Assembly: GCA_036897625.1 (NCBI GenBank)
Contig: JAYMTA010001041.1
Span: forward strand, 1 to 22,228
Length of the DNA: 22,228 nt
DNA from: Pelargonium cotyledonis
Lineage: Eukaryota > Streptophyta > Magnoliopsida > Geraniales > Geraniaceae
Direction of reading: 5' to 3'
Position numbers and translations under genes: made by a program. Positions 1-9,430 of the stretch are shown piece after piece (position 1 is the stretch's first letter; each line of letters begins with the position of its first letter). Below the pieces are notes generated by a model. It did no database searches. It worked only from the letters and a program-made list of their open reading frames with translations, and was not told the origin of the DNA.

Positions 1-109
1 ATGTGTCAGGAAACATATGAACCTACCATAAACTGAAAAATGGTAGCAGAAATGCATCTATGTCTCCTGGGATCGTATAATGAACAGCTGCAAGGCAACA
101 GAAGCGTAC

Positions 110-1223
110 CAGTGCTACGACCGGTAAGCCTTTTTTCCTCAAAACATCAACTACTCTTCTACCCACACCCCCAGTAGCCCCAGCAACGAGGATAATGCCA
201 AAAGGTTCCATTGGCTTCGCTGATTCTCCAGGCGATGGACTGGATAACTTCTCTTTCAGAAATTCAAAGAACTGAGCAAAAGCATAAATTATTGTCAGGT
301 TGCAGGTCTCACAATGATGAGATGTAAGTTAGAACAGTAATTGTGCCCAACCTTAGCAGGTGATGGCGGTCCGTTGAAGAACAGTATTGTCTTTAAAAAT
401 CTACCAATGTCCCAACTTTGCTTTCCTGCTTGTGCTATTATAGGTGCTCTATAGGCTCTCGAAGAGAGACGGGCAGGACTTTGGTGGTAATAAGAGATTC
501 TCGGTCTGTCATTAATTTGAAGAAATGGTTTAGGCAGAGGAACGGACAGCATCCCAGGATGTAAAGGCTTCTTAGAAAATTTTGTACCAATGGGTAACGA
601 AGAACCCTGCAGTTTTGGTTCACTCAGTTGTAAAAATCAAACATACAACACAAAATGATCACCACATTGCAGAAACGACAACCGTGAAATAATATGGTAA
701 TATCAACTTCAAATGAGAAAAAGAAGCAACTCGTGAAGGAATTTTGAGTTGCCTTTTCTCCTTTACATGATGCCCACTGAACCTATAGCTGATTTTATTT
801 ATTTTATATTATGCCTACAAGAAACTCAAAACTTAGGATGTTCAAATTCAACAAGTCATAAAATCACAAAATTATATATCAACAGTTTGCACTATTGATT
901 AATGAAAACTAAAATCCACAGTGCTTCAGGTAAGCCATTACAATTAACCAAAAAAAAACAGTACCCAAATGAGTTCAACTATCTTTGTTCCACAATTTGC
1001 AGCATTACAGTACATTAAAATACATATAGTGATGAAACTACATTCAGTGCCCAGTTGGGTAAGTTATGGAAATCTAAAATTAGCTGTTAAAAATGAGGGA
1101 AAAAATGAAAATTTCGTGGTGGGTTTTGATTGAATTTATGAAAATGAGAGAAATGATTGAAGCAAGAGTTGGGGATGGAGAGTGAAGTACCTGCTGGAGG
1201 TTGAGAATGGAGGATGATGCCAT
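110..1223 (-). CDS. Plastid NAD(P)-binding Rossmann-fold protein, first three coding exons (3' end outside window)
   Basis: Three exons join in phase 0. Exon 1 is 1191-1223 (11 codons, starts MASSSILN, donor GTACTT). Exon 2 is 352-606 (85 codons, acceptor CTGCAG, donor GTTGGG). Exon 3 is 110-271 (54 codons, acceptor GCTCAG, donor GTACGC). The first ~75 residues are rich in S, P, R and K with few acidic residues, as in a chloroplast transit peptide. A segment ending FFNGPPSP closes exon 2. Exon 3 holds the glycine-rich dinucleotide loop GATGGVGR at about residues 127-134, followed by a helix and a beta strand ending in VVAL, the start of an NmrA/SDR-like Rossmann fold. From memory this resembles the plant plastid family of Rossmann proteins related to HCF173 and carrying a CIA30 domain, but the rest of the protein lies outside the window. 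The start is the first ATG of exon 1; an in-frame stop precedes exon 2, so an upstream exon is required. Confidence 0.8.
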
Positions 1224-1360
1224 ATTTAGTGAGAGAGCAGAATGTTGGTGTGTGGGGGAGCTTTGAGATGATATTTCAAGTGCAGTAAATATGGGCCACA
1301 CAAACTTCACTTCTCTATTTGTCTTAGTCTCTGGAATGTGCTTAGCCATAATTGTGGATC
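1224..1360 (-). promoter_or_regulatory. Probable 5'UTR and proximal promoter of the Rossmann-fold gene
   Basis: This stretch lies directly upstream of the predicted start codon at 1223. It contains TGGGCC on the plus strand at 1292-1297 (GGCCCA read in the gene's direction), the core of the site II element common in promoters of plant nuclear genes for organelle proteins. The minus strand next to the ATG is rich in CT runs, typical of plant 5'UTRs. No TATA box stands out. The transcription start was not determined. Confidence 0.3.
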
Positions 1361-1620
1361 GGTCCAGGGCGGAAGATCGGACCGGTTACTGCTAGATCGA
1401 GAACCGGACCTGATAGAAATAAATTGGCAAAATTAGAAGAAAAATAATATAGAATCGAAGTGGATGATAAATAACTAGAAAATCGGATCTAAAGCATAAA
1501 AAATTTACATATATGTATAATAATTTTTTAAGATAAAATAAATAAATTAAAAAAATAATTTGGTTCAAATCGAATCGAATTTGGACTTGGACTGGACTGA
1601 ACAAAAATTATTTGGTATGC
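1354..1620. repeat. Possible short MITE-like element
   Basis: The left part has repeated GGTCC/GGACC and CCGGTT motifs (about 1358-1410). The right part (about 1560-1605) has GGTTC, GAATCGAAT and GGACTTGGACTGGACTG, a composition often seen at ends of small non-autonomous hAT-type elements. Between them the sequence is simple and A/T-rich. No clean terminal inverted repeat or target duplication was established, so this is a suggestion only. Confidence 0.2.
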
Positions 1621-2009
1621 AGTTATTTCAATTAAACTCTCGAGTCATGTCTGTATGAACATTTGTATAGTTTAAAAGGATTTTTAATCTCAACGGTTGG
1701 TAATTTAGTTAGAGCTGGCGATTTTAACTTGTATAAGCAAGCACTCAAATCACATTTTATGAATTATGTTCTCTTTGTCATGGAATAAGTGTGAGCCGGT
1801 CATAAAAACCAAAAATGATGTGCATTTTTCTAAATGTAAAATTCACAATTGACTCGATTAATGACTATCTCTTTTAAATCGTATTTTACTTTTTTTATTC
1901 GATCTCAAAATATTTTGACCTTTGACTATAAAAGTTCATTTCATTTTATAGGCAAGAGATACTTTTAGGGTGAATAAAAATTCAAAAAACAAAAAACAAA
2001 ACAAAACTC
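1621..2009. other. AT-rich intergenic stretch, nothing recognised
   Basis: No coding region or repeat family was recognised. The right end (about 1981-2006) is A-rich on the plus strand, followed by a small hairpin (CTCTCT and AGAGAG around a 2-nt loop, about 2008-2021). It abuts the point where LINE homology stops. Confidence 0.5.
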
Positions 2010-2011
2010 TC

Positions 2012-2834
2012 TCAAGAGAGAAATAGGATTACAGCACCAATAATTAATCGAAATGGTTTCGGACCCCAATCGATGGATTCTAAAGCGAGGAAGATTGGAA
2101 AATGATACGATAAGCTCCTAGATAACCTGTTTTGAGTGAGCAAATTGATTGAAGAAGGCCAACATGGAGAGTGAAGAACCATATCAATCTGACTAGTTAA
2201 AGAATCTGGCCCAAACCAAGTGAAGAGTCGGTCATGAAGAGGAGAATCAAGCAAGAGAGAGTCGTCTATAAAGGAATTAAACTTAGCCAACCCTGACGAA
2301 CCAACCAAACCAAAAGACCTTTCTGATTCGTGACCCACGCTATTAATATCTCCCGCAAGAAGAAAATTGAACGATGAATTTGAGATTAGGGAGCGGAGCT
2401 GAGACCACAAAGCTAATTATCTTAAGCCAATTAAGGAACGTAAACATTTATCACCACGTAATCACAATCGAAAGGGAATCATAAGCCGATCATAGTGATG
2501 AAATTTCATTCAATAATGGTAGATGAAAAAGTGAAAGATGTAGAATACCAAAGACAAAACAACCACCCGACCTCCCAATTGATGGCAAAAAGTAGAATCT
2601 CACATCATGATAGGACAAAATACTACGACAGTCAACTCCATTGAATGATTGGATTTTACTCTCTTGAACAAACACCAAACTAGGCTTATGAATCAGAATA
2701 AGAGACCGTAAATGATGTCTCTTGTGTAGCGTCGAACAACCCCGAATGTTCCAAGAGAAAAGACGCGAGACGGGTTGTGGCGCTGTAAAAAAGAGAGTGA
2801 AGATGAGCGACTTCGATATGTCGAAGCTGATCAA
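2012..2834 (-). pseudogene. LINE ORF2 endonuclease domain, frameshifted
   Basis: The N-terminal half (2490-2834) reads SWNIRG, then HKPSLVFVQESK, then SGGCFVF. These match the N/RG, IQE(T/S)K (metal-binding Glu) and SGG positions of plant L1 endonucleases. After a frame change the C-terminal half (2012-2410) reads LLAGDIN, then ESERSFG, FTWFG, SQIDMVL, LSYHFPI and WGPKPFR. Family members normally have GDFN, S.IDR.L and LSDH.PI, so the DIN and ID aspartates remain but the SDH aspartate is Tyr here. The enzyme would nick target DNA during LINE insertion. Loss of the reading frame and of this residue makes it non-functional. Confidence 0.75.
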
Positions 2835-3099
2835 TTTCCTCTAATTTAGACCCCTTAGCTTGAATACCTAACTCCTTACAAAAATCTCATAAAACCGTTA
2901 CCGAAACCGTTGGAGAATGGATGTCGCGAGGAGTAGGCTAACGGAAGATGATTTGTTTTGGTCAAAGAAGACCTGGTGAAGGAGGCCGAACACGTATAGG
3001 GTTCAGGCGCAAAGCTCGACCCTAATGTTTATGAGGGATGCTAGACATGGGTGTTGTTGTCGTGACTGAAGCAGTTTTATGGATTGACCTACCCGCCCC

Positions 3100-3960
3100 A
3101 TCAATAATAGGGCCTGCATGGGACACGATCAAATCATCTTCAAGAGAACCGAATCATTCTCAATTTAGAGGCAATATGGTGAGCCGGACTGGAATCTTTA
3201 TTGAAATCGAATTCTAGATTGTCGACAAAAAAATGAATGTCCCTTTCCAAAAGAATTTGAATAGTTATCATCCCTTGAAGAAAGATAATCGGGGGTAGTC
3301 AAATCATGGCTAGGTGAGGAGAGATCGTAAAACCTGGAGATGTGATGGAAATGGGTGTAAGTCTGATCAAGAGCATTCTCTTACAAATAAAACGACCTTC
3401 TCAATCTTAACACAAATTCCTTTAAAAGAGAACTGAGGGAGGTAGTGTGAATTAAAAATTGAGTCTGATCAAGTTAGAGGCCCGACGCAAAATTCGAGTG
3501 AACCAAATCAACTCTCCTAAATTCTCGGAAGTACTAGCAATGGATTCAATACCCCAAGCTTGAAAAGGCAATCCTCTAGCCGAAAGCCAGCAATATCGAT
3601 CTCCCCTCTTCCAAAGTCGACTTCAATCCTTAAAATAGAAGAACCATTGAGAGAACCACTCTAAAGTGTCCTGACCCAGGAACGACAAAATAAAAACACG
3701 ATCGGTGAGAAAGTGAACAAAAATGTTGAGGACTCATGCCACCACGAATTGTTGATGCATGCACGAAGTCCCATGATACCATCTCTCTCGAAATCGTCGA
3801 GACGTTTCATTTGAATTTGTCCAACAAGAGCGACAAGAGGAAGAATCAATAGACTTCCTTGCAGCTTATTCCCAATTCGACGCAGTTTGTCTCTGTATCG
3901 CCTTAATAGGTATGCATGTTTTGTGCAAAAGCTATAGACAAATTCATAAGGCCAATCACT
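3100..3960 (-). pseudogene. Possible LINE ORF1 (DUF4283-like) remnant
   Basis: Minus-strand fragments in more than one frame read LRRIGNKLQGSLLILPLVALVGQ, then FVHFLTDRVFILSF and, after a frame change, RYCWLSARGLPFQAWGIE. The last piece resembles the W..(L/I).GLP...W...... phrase of the DUF4283 domain in plant L1 ORF1 proteins. The position, immediately upstream of the endonuclease on the same strand, fits. The zinc knuckle expected after this domain was not found. Many stops interrupt the region. The assignment depends more on position and one motif than on full-length similarity. Confidence 0.4.
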
Positions 3961-4209
3961 CTGTTGTGATGATTGTTTTGCCAAGGAAAAATGAATGCAA
4001 TTACCAAGAAGGAACACACCATTTTAAATGCCCAAAACCCTAATTGCGTCGCTCTGGCAAGCCAAAGTGACAAAACCAAACCTCCTCCCCTTCGATTTGG
4101 GTTTGGTGTGACTATACAGGTAACAACAATTGCATGGCGGTCGAGGATGGATCCAAGTCATCGAGGCATAATGGTGGATGGTAGGTTATCGATGTAGAGA
4201 ACCATGTTA

Positions 4210-5742
4210 TCGAAAAAATAAGGAAAAGGGTGCATAAGGGATCGCTGTCAACAACATGCGATTAGGGTTTAGGCAATCACCTATGGGTCGAGTTAACTTT
4301 GGTTGTTAGGGTTCATCGAAGCATAAGGATGGTGGTTAGGGTTCATCACCTATGATTTGAACATTGTTAATTGTTTTTTTTATAGTAAAACTAAAAGTAG
4401 ATAGCAGTGTTTGATCCAATCTTCTTGCGGGACCATAACATCACCTTCCCATTCGGAATCAGATGCGATTTTAATAAAGTTCATTTTAATTTGGTTACCC
4501 AATATCAATACTTGTAAATGATGCCTACCTAAAAAATAATTATTTAAAATAATGAATATAAAAGTTATTTTTTATGTGTTTAGTTCATAAACTTTCACGT
4601 GTATTGCATAATAAAAATAAAATTTTAATTGTTTTCTTTTTTTTAATTCTTAATTGTTCAAATTTAATTCAAATTGTACTATACCATATTCCTATTCAAT
4701 CCATATTGTTGTGATACGCTCTTTTGACTATGTCAAATTGGCACACTAGAAATCGGTGTTGTACGTTATGCACATGTGTTAGAATAGTTTTTTTGTAAAT
4801 ATTGTTCTAAGATTGATATTTCAGAGATGGAGTTAGAGGCTCGAGTCCTTGCTCCTAAATTCGTAGAGCATGTACAAGGATAACAAAATGTTTGTGGGAG
4901 ACTTAAGTGTAAATATGAGAATATGTCTCACGTGTGAGTAAAAATCATAAGGGAATATGAACTTCAACACCTCTATAGGAAAGCTCGAGATTATTCTATA
5001 GAGAAGAAATTTCTATATAAATTGGGAGATCCTTTCTATTATCAAGGAAAGAGCTATTTATATTTATAATTAATTTGTCTATTTTCACTTGGTAAATTTG
5101 AGGTCTGGCCATGGTGTATTGGCTTTCTTCTTCTCTGCGTGTCCAAGCGTTTGGTATTTCAACTTAGAGTTTATCTTAGGTTAGTGCTTCTAGTCTTTGG
5201 TCTGGTCTTGTCTCCTATAAGGATCAATACATCGTTAAGCACAAACTCCGAACGTGTATTTAGGGGACTACCTCCAACGTGATAATCAGAATCTCCACAT
5301 AAATGTTGAATATAAACTTGAAGATCTTCGAAGATCTTGAAAAAATTCAAAGATCATTCGGAGATTTTAGTGAAGCGTGTGATTAATTGAGAAACTAATG
5401 GGGCCAAATGTGGACTTGACTTCTTCTTTTTTTTTTCTCTAGGCCTTGCTTCCCGCATCGTTCGAGAGCCCTCCAAGCTCTATAGGTGGAGGGTAGGTTT
5501 GGCAAACATCAATGATCACACCCAAGCTTGATAATGGCGCTCAATGTCACTCAATGATGCCCAAAGTCATTGCGCTTGTCAAGTTTGCCGCCGCACACTA
5601 AGTTTGTCAACGCCAACAAAAGTTGGTCACAAATCATGTGTGAAAAGTGAACCGAGAGGAATTGATAGCGAAAATTGGTTTTCAAGTCAAAGGAGATGAT
5701 TAACCAAGAAAGTTAACGAGCTAAAAGAGAGTGAAAAGTCAA
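4210..5742. other. Intergenic stretch without recognised genes
   Basis: AT-rich sequence with no ORF that looks coding. It includes two short copies of a GTTAGGGTTCATC phrase (about 4307 and 4337), a T-run near 5424-5436, a perfect 18-bp palindrome (listed separately) and a loose inverted pair GGCAAAC/GTTTGCC near 5510 and 5583. It may contain decayed element sequence adjoining the repeat at 5743. Confidence 0.5.
5321..5338. repeat. Perfect 18-bp palindrome
   Basis: AAGATCTTCGAAGATCTT is its own reverse complement. It sits in non-coding sequence and the symmetry does not extend outward. It could be chance in AT-rich sequence or part of a decayed element. Confidence 0.6.
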
Positions 5743-5960
5743 AAGTCCATAACCGCCTACCAGCCCAAGTCTTCTATGTTACCCATCATTGTTGTAAAAG
5801 TGTGGGATACCACATGGTCATCCGCGCATTAAGACTAGCTCAAGATTTTCCTGGATCCAGCGTTGTCGCGGCATAGTTCTAAGTTGACACGAGAGTGGTC
5901 CGCTACGAAGACCGAAAACCCTCTTTCTATGCTCTGATGAAGTATTCAAAGACTCAAAAA
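5743..5960 (+). repeat. Left copy of a ~200-bp direct repeat flanking the hAT element
   Basis: This stretch matches 16685-16890 in the same orientation at roughly 80% or more over about 180 bp. Shared blocks include ACTAGCTCAAGATTT, GGATCCAGC/AGATCCAGC with TTGTCGCG, GAGAGTGGTCCGCTA and TGAAGTATTCAA. The right copy continues into LTR-like sequence, so the repeat is probably part of an older LTR. The left copy loses similarity near 5990, just before the hAT promoter region. Confidence 0.7.
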
Positions 5961-6027
5961 GCTTTTATCCCTATTTTCGGTACCAATCATCATTTATGAG
6001 AGCCCTAATTATGAGTATTATGCTTCA

Positions 6028-6034
6028 TATAAAT
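6028..6034 (+). promoter_or_regulatory. Putative TATA box of the hAT transposase gene
   Basis: TATAAAT lies 133 bp upstream of the proposed ATG at 6161. A pyrimidine-rich leader (CTATCTCTGTCC and similar) follows, resembling a plant 5'UTR. Support is positional only. Confidence 0.35.
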
Positions 6035-6160
6035 TTATAGCTATCTCTGTCCATCGATGAACCAACTCTTTCTCTAGTCGCCGACCGACGATCACTGAAT
6101 TTTTGTGTTCTACTATTCTTTGCTCCAACCTCATCTTCGTCCTTTGAGCTAGAAGTTGAG

Positions 6161-6199
6161 ATGGGGGGTATGAATAACGAGGAGCTTCCAATCCCAAAG
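6161..6199 (+). pseudogene. hAT transposase exon 1 (proposed)
   Basis: An ATG opens 13 codons (MGGMNNEELPIPK) ending at a good donor, AAG|GTAATTC. The matching acceptor, ATATGCAG, is at 14583-14590 and the frame continues in phase 0 into EPIAAQGGGKTP. A short acidic N-terminal exon with a phrase like NNEE.P.P fits my recollection of plant BED-type hAT proteins. If correct, the two LTR elements lie entirely inside intron 1. Confidence 0.45.
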
Positions 6200-6291
6200 G
6201 TAATTCTTCAACCTTCACTACATGTATTAGATTTAGGATTTATTTTAGATGAATGTCTCTTTCTCTATTATTGCATGTCCTTGTCTCGGGT

Positions 6292-6296
6292 TATTG
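6292..6296 (+). repeat. Target-site duplication of element A, left copy (TATTG)
   Basis: TATTG precedes the left LTR of element A. The same five bases follow the right LTR at 9421-9425. A 5-bp duplication is standard for copia/gypsy-type integrases and confirms the element ends. Confidence 0.85.
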
Positions 6297-6638
6297 TGAT
6301 ATGACCCAAATTACTTGGATCAACAAATTAAGCTCATAAATGAAAGAATTATAGAATTTAGAAGAGAAGATAAAGATTTAGAGGAAGAAGAAGTAGATAG
6401 AAGAAGATAGAAGAGAGAGAGAGAGAGAGAGAGAGTTACAGAGAATTTAGAGAAAGAAGATAACAATTTCAGTATATTGATAATGGTTACTCTAACACAA
6501 CAGCTAACTCTGCTATCTATAGTAGTAAACAAAGAAAAATTACAATAATACCCTGCTCTTACATAAGTTGGGCCAATTTTTGGGCTAAAACTATCAGTTA
6601 ACTATTTAGGCCGAAATCTATTAATTTGGGTCATATCA
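6297..6638 (-). repeat. Element A 3' LTR
   Basis: This 342-bp LTR begins TGATATGACCCAAATTA and ends with the exact reverse complement of those 17 bases. It contains a (GA)n tract near 6413-6434. It pairs with the copy at 9084-9420. Confidence 0.85.
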
Positions 6639-6674
6639 ATACCACACTGTTCAAATGATCTTTGTCCTGAAGGA

Positions 6675-7766
6675 TCAATTGATGACCATATCACAACATA
6701 GACCAAACACAGATTGTTCCATAAGCAAGTTGCATCTTTGTGAAAAAAAGTTGCAACCCTTCCATGCTATTATCCAATATCTGGGTTGACTTATGTTGAA
6801 AGTTGCTTCCTCCATACCCAAGCTCCTTGTAAGCCTCATCACTTTGCTGCCATTCAATCCAAAAACTTCTCGAGGAAGATCGTTAGTAACAAAATTTGAC
6901 ACCATCCAAGCTATTATCCAAACCTTACTTTGAACCCAAGTAGATGATTGAAGTGTAACCCATAATCCTGCACAATACCTCATATTCCTCAAATATTTTA
7001 GCCAAACATTTCCTCTTTTATCCAAATTCAAATCCATAAACAACTTCTCCATTTCACTGTATAACCTCAATAATTTCACTATCTCCAAAAGAGAAAACAT
7101 ATAACATGCTGCTCTAGCTAGAAAAGTCATGGAAATGAACATGCCTGTGAAGCTCTTAAGTAGACATAATTTTCTTACTAACTTTCTCACCTCATATTGT
7201 AACATAAAGATTCTTGTAAACATCTATTGTTTCTTCTTACAGGAACATTCCAACACCGATGGATGACCCCCAATAAAAGGAATAACAATCTTCTCGACAT
7301 CAGTCCATCCGACATCACCAATACATAAGTAAGTTTGTCCACTCCGTGATCGGACTATGTATACTCTCTTGCCATCCTCGTGAAAACCAACCTTGTCCCC
7401 AAGGTTGTAGTAAGCATAACATAACAACTTCATGTTCATTCTCCTACTATTTTCCTACAGTAAGAACTTCTAATTTAGCAAGTTCTCACTTGACCAATAC
7501 AGCATATAAACACATTTTGTTACGGGGTCCCATTGTGAATGAGAGGACAACTTGTCATAACTTCTCGTATCAACATGTGTTAACTTGAACACTTTTTTGA
7601 TTGAATATCTTAGTACTTTTATCCATTCAACATGATTCGATAACGTACCAAAGCATAAACAACAGAATTTGAATTCACTTGGCAGCTTGCATATCATAAG
7701 CATACACCGGCCATAGGTTCTTTTCAGTTGGCCACTTGCACTTAAGACAAGATTTAGAGTTAGCAA
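6675..7766 (-). pseudogene. Element A downstream ORF fragments, unknown function
   Basis: Three minus-strand ORFs follow each other: 7470-7766 (98 codons), 7224-7439 (71 codons; contains NLGDKVGFHEDGKRVYIVRS) and 6675-7223 (182 codons). The last begins directly after the stop of the 71-codon ORF. The 98-codon ORF contains SHSQWDPVTKCVYMLYWSS. In the third, two similar phrases, WIIAWMVSNF and WIIAWKGCNF, come from short repeats near 6905 and 6757. No retroviral-type motif is present. The conserved look of the first two segments suggests decayed coding sequence, whereas the third may be fortuitous. Confidence 0.3.
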
Positions 7767-8239
7767 GTGTCAGGTTCATGTTCTCAAACTCCTAATTTTT
7801 CTTCCAAATCCTTGTCTTCACAGTGTTGCGGTACATTTGGTAGCCAGCTTTCATTTTACAATTCTTACAAATGCTATATGAGCAGAAGCAATAAATATCA
7901 TAACATCTACTACCAACATTGATGTCAATGGTATACTCACAAACAACAGAACACCACTTAGTCTTTCTAGTGTAATAGGTCAAGAGAGTGTACACTTTTA
8001 CAATATCATCCTCTTGACGTCGTTGTATCTCTTATTCTTTCAAGTTAAAACTATTTCGGTAACATATGGCCATGAAATTAGTTTGTGGAATCTCCTCGAA
8101 TAGCTAGTGTGCATCCATAACCTCAACATTTTGTATAAGAAAAAACAAATCTCTTACAAACCATTTTGGTCTGTCATGGAGTATTCGATGCGCACTCTCT
8201 CCTTCTATTCCCAGGTCACATTCCAATGTACAACTTATC

Positions 8240-8884
8240 TTAACCCCATAGTTGCACTATCTCCTTGTATCCTTTAAGTCCCAAAGATTTCTCCTCCAAT
8301 TTGAAAAAATCACTTATCAAATATTCCTCATTTTTTGTTGTTATATTGAACACTATAGAGTAGTCATATGAATAAATGAAATTTAACCCAAGAAAGTGAT
8401 CCAGCATCTCATTTTCAAATTTTGAAGTCCCATACATTTTTTGATTCAACACCATCTCTTTCATAGTCTTCCACTTTCCAACATCTAGTCCACTGTCAAT
8501 TTCACTTCCAACACCAATAACCAATCCAACGTGTTCATTCATTCCTCATATAATTTCATTAAACATAAACAATTCATAAGTTCTCAAAGTTGTGCCAATA
8601 CCCATAGGCCAAGCAACCAACCCACCATTCAATATATCCAACAATGGTGAATCACAAGGTACTGAGATGATTGAACAATCAAGGTTGGGATAGAAGAGTG
8701 GAGAAAATACCTCACTTTTGGGGGTGAGATTTCGTTGTGGCATTTTATCGAACAAATTGTATGCATCAAATGCCTCTTCACTGTTGTTTGTCAAATTCGA
8801 ATCATTGTCATCTCTTTGAGGTGTTTCATCCAACATCTTGAGAGAATTCTCTGTTTGGGTGTTCATTCCGCAAGCTTCTTCCAA
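8240..8884 (-). pseudogene. Element A ORF of unknown function (215 codons, one in-frame TGA)
   Basis: Two ORFs (8546-8884, 112 codons, and 8240-8542, 100 codons) are in the same frame, separated by a TGA and one Gly codon. They therefore read as one protein with a single nonsense mutation. The N-terminal part is acidic and polar (TENSLKMLDETPQRDDNDSN). The centre reads SEVFSPLFYPNLD and VPCDSPLLDILNGGLVAWP, and the C-terminal part FENEMLDHFLGLNFIYSYDYS and FKLEEKSLGLKGYKEIVQLWG. Upstream, between the PBS and this ORF, broken sequence starts MKKDLLLQLLELMEK. I recognise no domain. It is not a standard gag, since there is no CCHC knuckle and no UBN2-like motif. It may be a family-specific protein of this retroelement or captured host coding sequence. 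The length of the intact reading frame suggests past selection or recent capture. Confidence 0.45.
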
Positions 8885-9069
8885 TTTTGGAGCCTCATCT
8901 TCCCATTCTGAAAATTTGGGTTTGTCAAAGAGTTGATGAATGTATATTAGAATAACATTCTATTTCCGCATTTCTTCTTCTTGTTAGTATTTTTTCCACC
9001 TAGCTTCTTACTTCTCCATTAATTCCAAAAGTTGTAGCAGCAAATCCTTTTTCATGGCCGGAGATCGTA

Positions 9070-9082
9070 GGCTCTGATACCA
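9070..9082 (-). other. Element A primer-binding site
   Basis: GGCTCTGATACCA on the plus strand reads TGGTATCAGAGCC on the minus strand. It is complementary to the 3' end of initiator methionine tRNA, the usual primer of plant copia-type elements. It sets the element's orientation as minus. Confidence 0.85.
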
Positions 9083-9083
9083 C

Positions 9084-9420
9084 TTATATGACCCAAATTA
9101 CTTGGATCAAAAAATTAAGCTCATAAATGAAGGAATTAGAGAATTTATAAGAGAAGATAAAGATTTGGAGGAAGAAGATGTAGATATAAGAAGATAGAAG
9201 AGGGAGAGAGAGAGAGAATTATAGAGAATTTAGAGGATGAAGATAACAATTTCAGTATATTGATAATGGTTACCCTAACACAACAACCATCTCTGCTATC
9301 TATAGCAGTAAACAAAGAAAATTACAATAATACCCTGCTCTTACATAAGTTGGGCCAATTTCTGGGCTAAAACTATCAATTAACTAATTGGGCCGAAATC
9401 TATTAATTTGGGTAATATCA
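9084..9420 (-). repeat. Element A 5' LTR
   Basis: This 337-bp copy begins TTATATGACCC (TGATATGACCC in the other copy) and ends GGTAATATCA where the other copy has GGTCATATCA. It adjoins the PBS at 9070-9082. About 24 substitutions separate the copies by eye. Confidence 0.85.
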
Positions 9421-9430
9421 TATTGATATT
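9421..9430 (+). repeat. Abutting target duplications: A right copy (TATTG) and B left copy (ATATT)
   Basis: Positions 9421-9425 repeat 6292-6296, and 9426-9430 are repeated at 14086-14090. The two insertions therefore used immediately adjacent 5-bp targets. Confidence 0.85.

Larger units (their letters stand above)
2010..4200 (-). mobile_element. LINE (L1-type non-LTR retrotransposon) remnant lacking the RT half
   Basis: Read on the minus strand, the order is a possible 5'UTR (about 4200-3970, G-rich in that direction), a badly broken ORF1-like region (about 3960-3100), then the N-terminal and C-terminal parts of an APE-type endonuclease (2834-2012). Homology ends just past WGPKPFR, the phrase that normally links endonuclease to reverse transcriptase in plant L1 ORF2. 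No RT, zinc knuckle or poly(A) tail follows on the minus strand in 1224-2010. The element is inactive and old, with frame changes every few hundred bases. Boundaries are approximate and no target duplication was found. Confidence 0.7.
6297..9420 (-). mobile_element. Element A: non-autonomous LTR retrotransposon, complete with LTRs, PBS and TSD
   Basis: Two LTRs (6297-6638 and 9084-9420) flank an internal region of only about 2.4 kb. On the minus strand a tRNA-iMet-type primer-binding site (TGGTATCAGAGCC, 9070-9082) follows the 5' LTR. Minus-strand sequence ending GAACAGTGTGGTAT before the 3' LTR is a weak polypurine tract. A TATTG duplication flanks the element. No gag zinc knuckle, integrase DDE, reverse transcriptase YVDD or RNase H was seen, so it depends on another element for movement. 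The LTRs differ at roughly 7% of aligned positions plus a length change in a (GA)n run. It lies in intron 1 of the hAT transposase gene, directly beside element B. Confidence 0.85.

Noticed and set aside
3973..4197. A 74-codon plus-strand ORF.
   Set aside because: No domain, and it lies antisense to the presumed LINE 5' region. Composition gives no sign of coding.
4845..4865. GGCTCGAGTCC, resembling a tRNA T-arm / box B.
   Set aside because: No matching box A or foldable cloverleaf lies at the right distance upstream, so no tRNA gene was called.
6413..6434. A (GA)n run as a GAGA-type regulatory element.
   Set aside because: It is a length-variable microsatellite within the LTR of element A, shorter in the other LTR. 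No regulatory role can be argued from sequence alone.
8721..8760. A phrase resembling a PPR protein motif (LFDKMPQRN) in the element A ORF.
   Set aside because: Only this one phrase matches. No 35-residue helical repeats surround it and the context is an LTR element, so it is treated as coincidence.
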